Origin: Veillonellaceae bacterium
Lineage (GTDB): Bacteria; Bacillota; Negativicutes; Veillonellales; Veillonellaceae
Length of the DNA stretch: 23,178 nucleotides
Direction: 5' to 3'
Assembly: GCA_900765165.1 (NCBI GenBank)
Contig: CAAFQR010000202.1
Span: forward strand, 1 to 23,178
A model generated the notes under the pieces. That model was not told the origin of the DNA. It saw nothing but the letters and a program-made list of their open reading frames with translations, and did no database searches. This document shows, one piece after another, positions 16,122-23,178 of this stretch. Each line of letters begins with the position of its first letter. Position 1 is the first letter of the stretch. A program made the position numbers and the translations under genes.

Positions 16122-16643
16122 ATGAAATTCGACCTGAAGAGTATAAAGGAGTACTTTATCAATAACACGGCAGACGAGTATGATGATGAAGAATTATACG
16201 ACGATGAAGTCGATAATAGATATGATAAGCCGGCAGCACAGCAAGCCAATGCAACAACGGCCGCAGCAGCACCGACAGCGGCAGCAGCTAGTAACGCAGC
16301 ATTTCGTCCGGCAAAAACAGGAGGGTATAATACAGTGGCACAACGTCCGAATGCAATGAGAGTAATTATCGTGGAACCAACCGTGTTTGAAGATTCCGAA
16401 AACATCACCAATCAGTTACGTGATATGCGTCCCGTAGTGATTAATTTTGAAAAAACCGATCCGCACGAAGCGGCTCGCATCGTAGATTTCGTTAGTGGCG
16501 CAACCTTTGCGTTAGACGGCAAATTGGAAAAAATCGGCAAGGATATTTTCATCTGCGTACCGGTTAACGTAACTGTTGACTACAACGACAAATCCTACAC
16601 GGAAATTACCGACAAATTAGCTTGGAAAGAACCGCAGTTATAA
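16122..16643 (+). CDS. sepF: cell division protein SepF
   Basis: This 173-aa protein tethers FtsZ filaments to the inner membrane and aligns them into the Z ring. The first 13 residues (MKFDLKSIKEYFI) suit the amphipathic membrane-binding helix of the family. An acidic stretch (18-32) and an Ala/Thr-rich low-complexity linker (38-78) follow. The conserved alpha/beta core runs from about 79 to 155 (MRVIIVEP, DMRPVVINFEK, AARIVDFVSGATFALDG, IFICVPVNV) and provides dimerisation and FtsZ binding. TAGGAGGA precedes the ATG. Its place between yggS and proC is the common Firmicute order and supports the call. Confidence 0.95.
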   Translation: MKFDLKSIKEYFINNTADEYDDEELYDDEVDNRYDKPAAQQANATTAAAAPTAAAASNAAFRPAKTGGYNTVAQRPNAMRVIIVEPTVFEDSENITNQLRDMRPVVINFEKTDPHEAARIVDFVSGATFALDGKLEKIGKDIFICVPVNVTVDYNDKSYTEITDKLAWKEPQL

Positions 16644-16656
16644 TCGGGAGGCAACC

Positions 16657-17457
16657 ATGACGGAGTCAACCTTATTTATTGGTGCCGGCGCCATGGGCGG
16701 AGCTGTGCTTCGCGGTGCGCTGACTCACGGGTTGCTTACGAAAGAGCAAGTAACCATAACGGTGAAAACCGAAAGCCATGCGAAAGCATTAGCTGATGAA
16801 TTAGGGGTTAAAACGGGTACAGAAATACCTTCCGGCGAAACCTTTGGGACGATTATCTTAGGCGTAAAGCCACAGGTATTGCCGACCGTGTTGCCGCAGT
16901 TAAAAGACATTCCTGCCGGAACGGTAGTCGTGTCCTTGGCAGCAGGCGTAACGCTGGAAACCTTGGAAGCATCGGCACCGCAGGCTGTATGGTATCGCGT
17001 AATGCCGAATACGCCGGTCGCTGTTGGCGCTGGTATGACCGCTGTCGCTGCCGGTACAAAGGGTACGGAAGCGATTACCGCCAAGGTAGCCGGTTTATTC
17101 ACTGCCATTGGTGAAGCGGAAGTAGTATCGGAAGCGGATCTTGATCGCTTAAGTGCTCTGTCCGGTGCAGGTCCCGGATATGCCTTCGTGATTATGGACG
17201 CCTTAGCCGATGCAGGCGTACGCCTTGGTTTGACGCGCAAGCTGGCCATTAAAGCGGCGGCGCAAACCTTGTATGGCGCCGGTAAGCTGGCTGCAGAAAC
17301 CGGTAGTCATCCGGCTGTATTGCGCGACATGGTAACGTCTCCGGGCGGTACCACTATCGTTGGCATTGCAGCGATGGAAAAGGGCGGTCTTCGCTCGGCC
17401 ATTCATGACGGTGTCGTAGCATGCTACGAACGGTCTTTAGAGTTAGGTAAAAAATAA
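16657..17457 (+). CDS. proC: pyrroline-5-carboxylate reductase
   Basis: This 266-aa cytoplasmic enzyme reduces 1-pyrroline-5-carboxylate to L-proline with NAD(P)H, the last step of proline synthesis. The Rossmann motif FIGAGAMGGAV is at residues 7-17. Other conserved blocks are ILGVKPQ (67-73), RVMPNTPVAVGAGMTAV (114-130), LSALSGAGPGYAF (165-177) and the substrate-binding end DMVTSPGGTTIVGIAAME (224-241). Length is normal. GGGAGG lies 6 bases upstream of the ATG. It starts 13 bases after sepF and is probably cotranscribed with it. Confidence 0.96.
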   Translation: MTESTLFIGAGAMGGAVLRGALTHGLLTKEQVTITVKTESHAKALADELGVKTGTEIPSGETFGTIILGVKPQVLPTVLPQLKDIPAGTVVVSLAAGVTLETLEASAPQAVWYRVMPNTPVAVGAGMTAVAAGTKGTEAITAKVAGLFTAIGEAEVVSEADLDRLSALSGAGPGYAFVIMDALADAGVRLGLTRKLAIKAAAQTLYGAGKLAAETGSHPAVLRDMVTSPGGTTIVGIAAMEKGGLRSAIHDGVVACYERSLELGKK

Positions 17458-17500
17458 CGGTAATGCAGTAAGTACCGGTAGTACTGAACAGGCATTACCG
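17458..17500 (+). other. nested hairpin between proC and ylmH
   Basis: CGGTAATGC (17458-17466) and GCATTACCG (17492-17500) pair perfectly over 9 bp and enclose a second hairpin, AGTAC (17471-17475) with GTACT (17481-17485) around CGGTA. The element fills most of the 59-base gap, starts right after the proC stop and ends 3 bases before the AGGAA of ylmH. No T-run follows, so it is not a usual terminator. Confidence 0.6.
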
Positions 17501-17516
17501 GATAGGAACGATTACA

Positions 17517-18302
17517 TTGAAAGATAAAGAAAAGCTTATACGATATTTTGAAGCGTCTGGTAGCGGTGAAGAAGCGCGTCGCATGCTGGATTTAGCGGAA
17601 CAGGTCGTAGCCGGTCGCCCTTATCGGGTGACGGACTTTATGTCGCCGGCCGGGCTTGTGATCGCCGATGCCGTAAAGGCCAATTATCCGCAGCTGGAGG
17701 TTATCTCCGGCGGTGGCTATGACGGCGCCGAACGCCTTCGCGTGGCCTTCGTGGACCGCGATTTCGGCGGTGACGTGGATTTAGGCATTGCTGCCGTAGC
17801 CGTTAGCTGGGATCCTCGCTTTCGGTTATTGACGCATCGCGATGTATTAGGCTCCTTAATGGGTCTTGGTATCGAACGCAGTCATTTCGGCGACATTATC
17901 ATGCGACCCGGTGGGGCGCAGGTCATATTAGACCGAGATATTGCGGAATTTGTGCAGAGTAATTTCACCAAAATCGCCATGGTTACCGTTGCGACGGAAC
18001 CGATGGATTTAAGTGAAATCGCACCAAAAGAAGAAAAAGTAAAAGAGATTCGCACCACGGTAGCTTCTATGCGCTTAGACGCCGTAGCATCGTCGGGCTT
18101 TAGCATTTCCCGCACGAAGCTGGTGTCAGCCGTTAATGCCGGCTTGCTCCAGGTGAACTGGCAGCCTGCCAAAGGTCCGGCGCAGGAAGTGAAGGAAGGC
18201 GATGTAATCTCCATGCGTGGCCGCGGCCGTATGGTCGTGGAAGCCGTTACCGGCACATCGCGCAAGGGACGAATCGGCGTTTCTCTCAAACGATTTATCT
18301 GA
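17517..18302 (+). CDS. ylmH: YlmH family S4-domain RNA-binding protein (RqcP2-like)
   Basis: This 261-aa protein is close to the length of Bacillus YlmH. That protein binds the 50S subunit with nascent chain and tRNA and takes part in ribosome-associated quality control; its gene is otherwise a division-cluster neighbour. The N-terminal two thirds carry family blocks such as GGYDGAERLR, DVLGSLMGLGIERSHFGDI and GGAQVIL. The C-terminal S4 domain starts at MRLDAVASSGFSISRTKL (about 184) and runs through the VNAGLLQVNW turn and VKEGDVISMRGRGRMVV. The start is TTG with AGGAA (17504-17508) 8 bases upstream. No in-frame ATG exists before residue 24, and using that one would remove conserved N-terminal sequence. 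A nested hairpin just upstream may affect its expression. Confidence 0.92.
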   Translation: MKDKEKLIRYFEASGSGEEARRMLDLAEQVVAGRPYRVTDFMSPAGLVIADAVKANYPQLEVISGGGYDGAERLRVAFVDRDFGGDVDLGIAAVAVSWDPRFRLLTHRDVLGSLMGLGIERSHFGDIIMRPGGAQVILDRDIAEFVQSNFTKIAMVTVATEPMDLSEIAPKEEKVKEIRTTVASMRLDAVASSGFSISRTKLVSAVNAGLLQVNWQPAKGPAQEVKEGDVISMRGRGRMVVEAVTGTSRKGRIGVSLKRFI

Positions 18303-18317
18303 TAGAGGAGGCTCACT

Positions 18318-18914
18318 ATGATTACACCGATGGATATTCATAATAAGGAATTCGAAAAGGGATTTCGCGGTTATGACACTGACGCTGTTGACGCGTTTAT
18401 GACCGAGCTGGTTCACGACTACGAAGTTTTGTATCGTGAAAACCGTGAAATGACGGACAAAATCGAGCAGCTGGAAAAACGCTTAGCTCAGTACGAACAG
18501 ATGGAAGCGACCATGAATAACACGTTGGTGTTGGCGCAGGAAACGGGCGAAAACGTAAAGCAGGCAGCGCGCAAGGAAGCGGACTTGATTTTGCAGGAAG
18601 CAGAACAGGAACGTCAGAACATTTTGCGAGATGCACAGCGCTCCCTTCGTGAGGCTCACGATAAATATGCCGTGATTCGCAACGAAGTGGCTGTATTCCG
18701 TGCGAAAATGGAATCCATTTTAAATTCTCAGCTCCAGCTCTTAGATGGCTGCGTGTTGGGTGAAAGCAAAATTGCTGTAGACACTGCAGATATGGATGAT
18801 GCAGAAGAAACGGCAGAAGCGGTAGCTGTGACGGAAGCGGCAATGGACGAAGAGCCGGTAGTTGACGCAGACGACACGACAGCCGAAGAATCGCAAAAGA
18901 CACAAAATGTATAA
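18318..18914 (+). CDS. divIVA: DivIVA domain septal/polar scaffold protein
   Basis: This 198-aa coiled-coil protein should recognise strongly curved membrane at the septum and poles and recruit division or envelope partners. The N-terminal membrane-binding domain is classic: MITPMDIHNKEFEKGFRGYD with Phe16 and Arg17 in the lipid-inserting turn, then VDAFMTELVHDYE. Long coiled coils run from about 37-62 and 70-150. The tail (about 155-198) is acidic and of low complexity, and differs from the short tail of the Bacillus protein. AGAGGAGG precedes the ATG 15 bases after the ylmH stop. A terminator follows and closes the cluster. Confidence 0.95.
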   Translation: MITPMDIHNKEFEKGFRGYDTDAVDAFMTELVHDYEVLYRENREMTDKIEQLEKRLAQYEQMEATMNNTLVLAQETGENVKQAARKEADLILQEAEQERQNILRDAQRSLREAHDKYAVIRNEVAVFRAKMESILNSQLQLLDGCVLGESKIAVDTADMDDAEETAEAVAVTEAAMDEEPVVDADDTTAEESQKTQNV

Positions 18915-18929
18915 ATAGGTCATATCAAT

Positions 18930-18956
18930 CGGCTTGATAGTTTTCAAGCCGTTTTT
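18930..18956 (+). terminator. rho-independent terminator after divIVA
   Basis: CGGCTTGA (18930-18937) pairs perfectly with TCAAGCCG (18944-18951) around a 6-base loop and is followed by TTTTT. It separates the division-associated cluster from the tetrapyrrole operon. Confidence 0.88.
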
Positions 18957-18995
18957 GACGTTACATAGGTGAGTTACGAAGGTGATGGTGATACG

Positions 18996-19646
18996 ATGAT
19001 TACAATGGCAATACGTACAACAGCGAAAACCTGCGTAGTCGTTGGCGGCGGTGCCGTAGCAGAGCGTCGCGCGCTACTGTTTCTCGGCGACGGTGCTAAG
19101 GTTACCATCATAAGTCCGACGGTGACAGACCGCTTAGCAGAACTGGCTAAGGCGGGGCAGCTGACGTGGGAACAGGCGGAAGCGGATGCGCATAAGCCTG
19201 TGAAGGCTGATTTCACCGTGGTGGCAACGGACTCGCCGGACTTCAATGCAGCGTACGCCAAGGCGGCACGGGCGTTGGGGTCACTGGTTAACCGCGCCGA
19301 TGACCGGCGGGATTGTGATTTCACCTTCCCTGCTTCGGTGGCGGTTGGCGATTTAGTGTTCGCCATTTTGACCGGTAACGTCAGTCCGCGGCTTAGCCGC
19401 CTTATCAAGGCCGATTTAGCAGCGCGGTATGGGCCGGTAGCAGCGATGTTGCCGGAGTTGAAGCGGTTGCGCCAGGTGGTGAAGGACGTGTTACCCACGC
19501 CGGCAGACCGAGAGCAGTTTTGGCACGCCCAGTTTGGCGATGCGGAACTACAAGCAATACTGAACGGAAGTTGGAAAAGTGTGGAGGCGAAAATATCCGA
19601 TGCAATTGATAGTGTTAGGTTTGAATCATCGAACTGCACCCGTTGA
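18996..19646 (+). CDS. precorrin-2 dehydrogenase (SirC / CysG N-terminal type)
   Basis: This 216-aa protein oxidises precorrin-2 to sirohydrochlorin with NAD+ on the way to siroheme or corrinoids. The NAD-binding motif VVVGGGAVAERR is near the N-terminus. The family blocks VVATDSPDFNAAYAKAA, LVNRADDRRDCDFTFPA and VAVGDLVFAILTGNVSPRLS follow in the usual order. It is the size of stand-alone SirC/YlnF proteins and lacks a methylase domain, which instead sits in the cobA-hemD fusion downstream. I chose ATG 18996, preceded by AAGGTGATGG. The upstream GTG at 18969 lacks a Shine-Dalgarno and adds only nine acidic/polar residues. The 3' end overlaps hemA by 47 bases. Whether it also chelates iron, like Met8p, cannot be told. 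No clear promoter lies in the 39-base gap after the divIVA terminator. Confidence 0.88.
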   Translation: MITMAIRTTAKTCVVVGGGAVAERRALLFLGDGAKVTIISPTVTDRLAELAKAGQLTWEQAEADAHKPVKADFTVVATDSPDFNAAYAKAARALGSLVNRADDRRDCDFTFPASVAVGDLVFAILTGNVSPRLSRLIKADLAARYGPVAAMLPELKRLRQVVKDVLPTPADREQFWHAQFGDAELQAILNGSWKSVEAKISDAIDSVRFESSNCTR

Positions 19647-20886
19647 TATTCGCGAAAAATTTTCATTCGATAAAACGGAAGTAACGGCAGCCCTCAATCA
19701 TGTGTACGAACACGAGCAGGTGGCGGAATGTGTGCTCCTGTCCACGTGCAACCGCACGGAATTGTATGCCGTTCTTGACGACGTAGCAGAACCGAAAGCG
19801 TTTATGCTGGATTTGCTCCGTCATTTGCGCGGCGTAGAAGATGTAGCCGTTGAAGATCGTTGGTTTTTTGCATACGAAGGCGAAGCGATGCTGCACCACT
19901 TGTTCTCGGTGGCAGCCGGCCTTGATTCGCTCGTTATCGGCGAAGGGCAGATTTTAAGCCAGTTGAAGGTAGCGTACATTGCGGCCTATAGCCGTGGCCT
20001 TACCGGACCGGTGTTTAACATAATATTCCAGCGCGCCATTAGCGTAGGCAAAAAAGTGAGGACCGTCACGGGCATTGCCAATAAGCCGGTGTCCGTTAGC
20101 TATGCAGCGGTTAACCTGGCTGAGGATTGCTTGCAAAAGCCCATGGCCGATGCGAAGGTATTAATCCTTGGCGCCGGTGAAATGAGTGAGCTTACGGCAA
20201 CGCACTTGCAGTCTAAAGGTGTGAAGAGCATTTTCGTGTCGAATCGCACGTTCTACAAGGCGGAAGAATTGGCAAAGCGCTTTGGCGGTGAAGCCATTCC
20301 GTTTACGAACTTCAGCGACGCTGCGAAGGATGCGGATATCCTCATCACCTCTACCGGTGCGCCGCACTATATAATCGACAAGGAACAGGCGAAACGCATT
20401 GCGGAAAATCGCCAAGGCAATCCTATCGTCATGATTGATATTGCCGTTCCGCGCGACATCGACCCGGACGTAGCCGAAATTCCTGGGGTGTACTTATTTA
20501 ACATTGACGCCTTGGAAAGCGTAGTGGCTAAGAATAAGCACATTCGCGAACAGGAAGCGAAGAAGGCTTGGCCGATTATCGAGGATACGATTTGTGAAAT
20601 CCAAGAAAAGCTGAGCTATTTGTCGGTGCGCCCTATGATGGTGCTCTTAAGCAATAAAGCGGAACGCATTCGCAAGCGCGAGCTTCATCGCGCTATGGCG
20701 AAGTTGCCTGATGCAGACGAACGGTTACGTCGCATTATGGACAACATGTCCCGCATGATTGTGCGCAAATTGTTGCGCGATCCTATGATTCGCTTCGGCG
20801 AAGTGGCCGGTAAGGAAGAAGAAAATCAGTACTGGCAGCTGTTTCACGAAATGTTTGATCTGACGAAGGAGAGAGAATCCTTATGA
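19600..20886 (+). CDS. hemA: glutamyl-tRNA reductase
   Basis: This 428-aa enzyme catalyses the first committed step of the C5 pathway, reducing glutamyl-tRNA(Glu) to glutamate-1-semialdehyde with NADPH. The start at ATG 19600 gives MQLIVLGLNHRTAPVDIREK, the canonical N-terminus. GGAGG (19583-19587) is 12 bases upstream. The open frame can be extended to GTG 19579 but with no family match. The catalytic Cys50 lies in LLSTCNRTELYA. GEGQILSQLK and the NADPH-binding ILGAGEMSELTATHL (about 188-202) are intact. The C-terminal helical dimerisation region is present (SYLSVRPMMVLLSNKAERIR and on). It shares ATGA with hemC, so the two are translationally coupled. Confidence 0.96.
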   Translation: MQLIVLGLNHRTAPVDIREKFSFDKTEVTAALNHVYEHEQVAECVLLSTCNRTELYAVLDDVAEPKAFMLDLLRHLRGVEDVAVEDRWFFAYEGEAMLHHLFSVAAGLDSLVIGEGQILSQLKVAYIAAYSRGLTGPVFNIIFQRAISVGKKVRTVTGIANKPVSVSYAAVNLAEDCLQKPMADAKVLILGAGEMSELTATHLQSKGVKSIFVSNRTFYKAEELAKRFGGEAIPFTNFSDAAKDADILITSTGAPHYIIDKEQAKRIAENRQGNPIVMIDIAVPRDIDPDVAEIPGVYLFNIDALESVVAKNKHIREQEAKKAWPIIEDTICEIQEKLSYLSVRPMMVLLSNKAERIRKRELHRAMAKLPDADERLRRIMDNMSRMIVRKLLRDPMIRFGEVAGKEEENQYWQLFHEMFDLTKERESL

Positions 20887-21821
20887 GAGACAAAATACGA
20901 ATCGGCACCCGGAGCAGTCAATTAGCGTTGTGGCAGGCTGAGTTTGTAGCCAGTGAGCTGAAACGCTTGTATCCGAATTGTGAAGTTGAATTAGTACATC
21001 ATAGCACGCAAGGGGACCGCATTTTAGAGAAGCCCTTGGCCGAAATCGGCGGTAAAGGTTTATTTACGGCAGAGCTGGAAGAATCTATGCGCAACGGTTC
21101 CGTTGACTTAGCCGTTCATAGCCTGAAGGATATGCCGACGGACTTGCCGGAAGGCTTGACCTTAGGGGCCATTACGAAGCGCGAGGTGCCTTGCGATGCG
21201 TTGATTTCACCAAAATATAAGGTGTTGTCCGCGTTGCCATTAGGGGCAAAGGTGGGCACCAGTAGCTTGCGCCGTCAGGCCCAGCTGTTGCATCGCCGTC
21301 CGGATTTGAAAATTTCCGTGCTTCGCGGCAATGTGCAGACGCGCCTCCGCAAATTAGACGAAGAAGGCTTCGACGCGATTGTACTGGCTCAGGCCGGTCT
21401 TAAGCGCTTAGGCCTTGACGATAAAATTACCCAGGTTTTCACCGTTGATGAAATGATCCCAGCCGTAGGTCAGGGTGCGTTGGCTATTGAATGCCGCGCC
21501 GATGACCAGGAAATGCTGGACATGTTAAAGCCTTTAAATGACGAAGACACTATGTGGATTACGTCCGGCGAACGAAGCTTCCTCCGTCAGCTCGACGGTG
21601 GTTGCCAGGTGCCTATGGGCGTACATGGCACCATTCATCGCGGTCAGTTAACCTTAAAAGCACTCATTGCCTCCGTGGATGGCCAAAATTGCTATGAAGG
21701 CGAAATGTCCGGCCCGGCTAAGTCTGCCGACATTATTGGCCGCAATCTGGCAAAGGCTTTATACGAAGAAGGCGGTAAAACCATTATTGCAGATCTGAAA
21801 CAGAGGGGGATCTTGAAATGA
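20883..21821 (+). CDS. hemC: porphobilinogen deaminase (hydroxymethylbilane synthase)
   Basis: This 312-aa enzyme joins four porphobilinogen units into hydroxymethylbilane. The N-terminal RIGTRSSQLALWQAEFVASE is typical. The catalytic Asp lies in AVHSLKDMPTDLP (Asp83). Substrate-carboxylate arginines are in TSSLRRQAQLLHRRPDL and LRGNVQTRLRKLD. The dipyrromethane cofactor is carried by Cys241 in LDGGCQVPMGVHG. Length is normal for the family. It begins inside the hemA stop (ATGA, 20883-20886) and ends inside the start of the next gene (ATGA, 21818-21821). Confidence 0.97.
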   Translation: MRDKIRIGTRSSQLALWQAEFVASELKRLYPNCEVELVHHSTQGDRILEKPLAEIGGKGLFTAELEESMRNGSVDLAVHSLKDMPTDLPEGLTLGAITKREVPCDALISPKYKVLSALPLGAKVGTSSLRRQAQLLHRRPDLKISVLRGNVQTRLRKLDEEGFDAIVLAQAGLKRLGLDDKITQVFTVDEMIPAVGQGALAIECRADDQEMLDMLKPLNDEDTMWITSGERSFLRQLDGGCQVPMGVHGTIHRGQLTLKALIASVDGQNCYEGEMSGPAKSADIIGRNLAKALYEEGGKTIIADLKQRGILK

Positions 21822-23178
21822 GCGGCATTGTCTATTTAATCGGGGCTGGCCCCGGTGATTTTAAACTCATAACCGTAAAAGGTCGCGAATGCATCGAAAA
21901 AGCAGACGTAATCGTATACGATTATTTGGCTGACGAAACGTTGCTCCGCTGGGCGCGCCCGGATGCGGAGATTATCTACGCCGGCAAGCAGTGCCGTAAT
22001 CATACGTTACACCAATATGAAATCAACGAATTATTGGTGGACCGCGGTTTAAAAGGTAAAGTGGTAGCTCGTCTTAAAGGCGGCGATCCCTTAGTATTTG
22101 GTCGCGGCGGCGAAGAAGCGTTAGCCCTCGTTGAAGCCGGTGTGCCCTTTGAATTTGTACCGGGCGTAACGTCCGCTATTTCTGCGCCGGCCTACGCAGG
22201 GATTCCGGTAACGCAGCGCGCTATGGCTACGTCCTTTGCCGTTGTAACCGGTCATGAAGACCCGACAAAGAGCGTGTCCGGCATTCATTGGGAAGGCCTG
22301 GCAACAGCCGTAGATACGCTGTGCTTTGTTATGGGCATCGGCAATTTACCGATTATCTCCGCAAAGCTGATGGCTAACGGCCGTTCGCCGAAGACACCGG
22401 TAGCGGTTATTCGCTGGGGGACCAAGAGCACCCAGGAAACCTTGGTGTCTGACCTTGAACACGTAGCCGACGATGTAGAAAAAGCAGGGCTTAAAGCACC
22501 GGCGCTCATCGTGGTAGGCGACGTTGTAAATCTTCGCGAAAAGCTTCGCTGGTTCGACAACAAGCCGTTGTTCGGTCGCACCATTGTAGTAACTCGCGCT
22601 CAGAGCAAGGCTGGCACCTTCGGTGACGCCCTTCGCGACTTAGGCGCCAACGTTATTGAAGCGGCGGCCATTAAGACGCAGCCGTTATTCTTAGCAGCAC
22701 AGACGGTGAAGACGGTGTTGAACGCCAGTGCTTATAAAGCCGTTGTGTTCACGTCCGCTGAAGGGGTTCGCTACTTCTTCGATGTGCTTCGCAAGGAACA
22801 TAAGGATGCTCGTGCTTTAGGCACCGCTGCTGTATGCGCTATTGGCAGTGCTACGGCGAAGGCGTTGGAAAAACACGGCATTTACGCCGATGTAATTCCG
22901 GCTAACTTCCGTAGTGAAGCTGTTGTAGGTGCTCTGCGTCCTATCTTAAAGGATGGTGACAAGGTGCTCTTAGTACAGCCGAAGACGGCCCGTGCCGTTA
23001 TTCACGATGGCTTGACCGCAGCCGGCCTTGATGTCAATGTGGTTCGCTTGTATGAAACAGTACCGGATGATTCGAAGCGTGAAGCTTTACGCGATGCGCT
23101 GGCTAATCAGTCCGTTGACTATATTACGTTCACCAGCTCGTCGACAGTGACCAATACCTTAGGTCTCTTAGGCGATGA
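21818..23178 (+). CDS. uroporphyrinogen-III C-methyltransferase / uroporphyrinogen-III synthase fusion (CobA-HemD), cut by window end
   Basis: At least 453 codons are open to the window edge without a stop. Residues 1 to about 245 are a SUMT (CobA) methylase that converts uroporphyrinogen III to precorrin-2 with two S-adenosylmethionine. Its motifs are GAGPGD (9-14), VARLKGGDPLVFGRGGEE (83-100), VPGVTSA (114-120) and GIPVTQR (128-134). From about 250, RTIVVTRAQSKAGTFGDALR begins a HemD domain, which cyclises hydroxymethylbilane to uroporphyrinogen III. FTSAEGVRYFFDVL and the late VDYITFTSSSTVTN are characteristic of HemD. The ATG overlaps the hemC stop and follows GAGGGGG. The fusion couples making uroporphyrinogen III to its first methylation, and is common in Firmicutes. 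Confidence 0.95.
   Translation, partial: MSGIVYLIGAGPGDFKLITVKGRECIEKADVIVYDYLADETLLRWARPDAEIIYAGKQCRNHTLHQYEINELLVDRGLKGKVVARLKGGDPLVFGRGGEEALALVEAGVPFEFVPGVTSAISAPAYAGIPVTQRAMATSFAVVTGHEDPTKSVSGIHWEGLATAVDTLCFVMGIGNLPIISAKLMANGRSPKTPVAVIRWGTKSTQETLVSDLEHVADDVEKAGLKAPALIVVGDVVNLREKLRWFDNKPLFGRTIVVTRAQSKAGTFGDALRDLGANVIEAAAIKTQPLFLAAQTVKTVLNASAYKAVVFTSAEGVRYFFDVLRKEHKDARALGTAAVCAIGSATAKALEKHGIYADVIPANFRSEAVVGALRPILKDGDKVLLVQPKTARAVIHDGLTAAGLDVNVVRLYETVPDDSKREALRDALANQSVDYITFTSSSTVTNTLGLLGD

Noticed and set aside
18955..18960. TTGACG in the T-run of the divIVA terminator as a promoter for the heme operon
   Set aside because: No -10-like hexamer lies 16-18 bases downstream; the sequence there is GAAGGT.
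262..23178. Frequent GCCGG across adhesin and core genes as a possible DNA-uptake motif
   Set aside because: It mostly falls in frame as Ala-Gly codons (GCC GGN) and is explained by codon choice. A genome-wide count against codon-shuffled controls would be needed.

Overview
All recognisable genes lie on the + strand. The window reads as a diderm Firmicute of the Negativicutes (Veillonella/Dialister/Negativicoccus-like). Firmicute-type genes (a T-box leader, SepF, DivIVA, YlmH) sit beside a giant trimeric autotransporter adhesin whose YadA-type beta-barrel anchor needs an outer membrane. The genus is not decidable by eye. Hand counts on single 60-base lines give roughly 52-57% GC in the heme genes and 28-42% at the left end, which fits this group only loosely.

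Region 1 (1-12281): an AT-rich leader with a 9-bp inverted repeat, then one very large adhesin gene now split by a frameshift. The front piece (262-2391) carries an extended signal peptide and a YadA-type head. The back piece (2382-12281) carries a neck, a second head block, a long stalk of repeated modules, the membrane anchor, and an unusual coiled-coil tail after the anchor. Adding one G at the run 2377-2379 would restore a single protein of about 4,006 residues.

Region 2 (12282-14287): a consensus-like promoter, a T-box tRNA-sensing leader whose best specifier reading is TTC (Phe), and two successive T-box antiterminator/terminator units behind a single Stem I. They precede a sodium:solute symporter, which ends in a nested hairpin and a strong terminator. 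The leader predicts that uncharged tRNA controls the transporter, so its substrate is probably an amino acid.

Region 3 (14334-18956): pgeF, then yggS-sepF-proC-ylmH-divIVA, closed by a terminator. This is the conserved Gram-positive division-associated cluster: PLP homeostasis, Z-ring tethering, proline synthesis, an S4-domain ribosome-associated factor and a polar/septal scaffold.

Region 4 (18996-23178): a tightly overlapping tetrapyrrole operon of precorrin-2 dehydrogenase, hemA, hemC and a cobA-hemD fusion cut by the window end. Together they take glutamyl-tRNA through hydroxymethylbilane to uroporphyrinogen III and on to precorrin-2 and sirohydrochlorin (siroheme/corrinoid branch). HemL and HemB would have to be encoded elsewhere.

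No tRNA, rRNA, CRISPR, insertion sequence or phage gene was seen.
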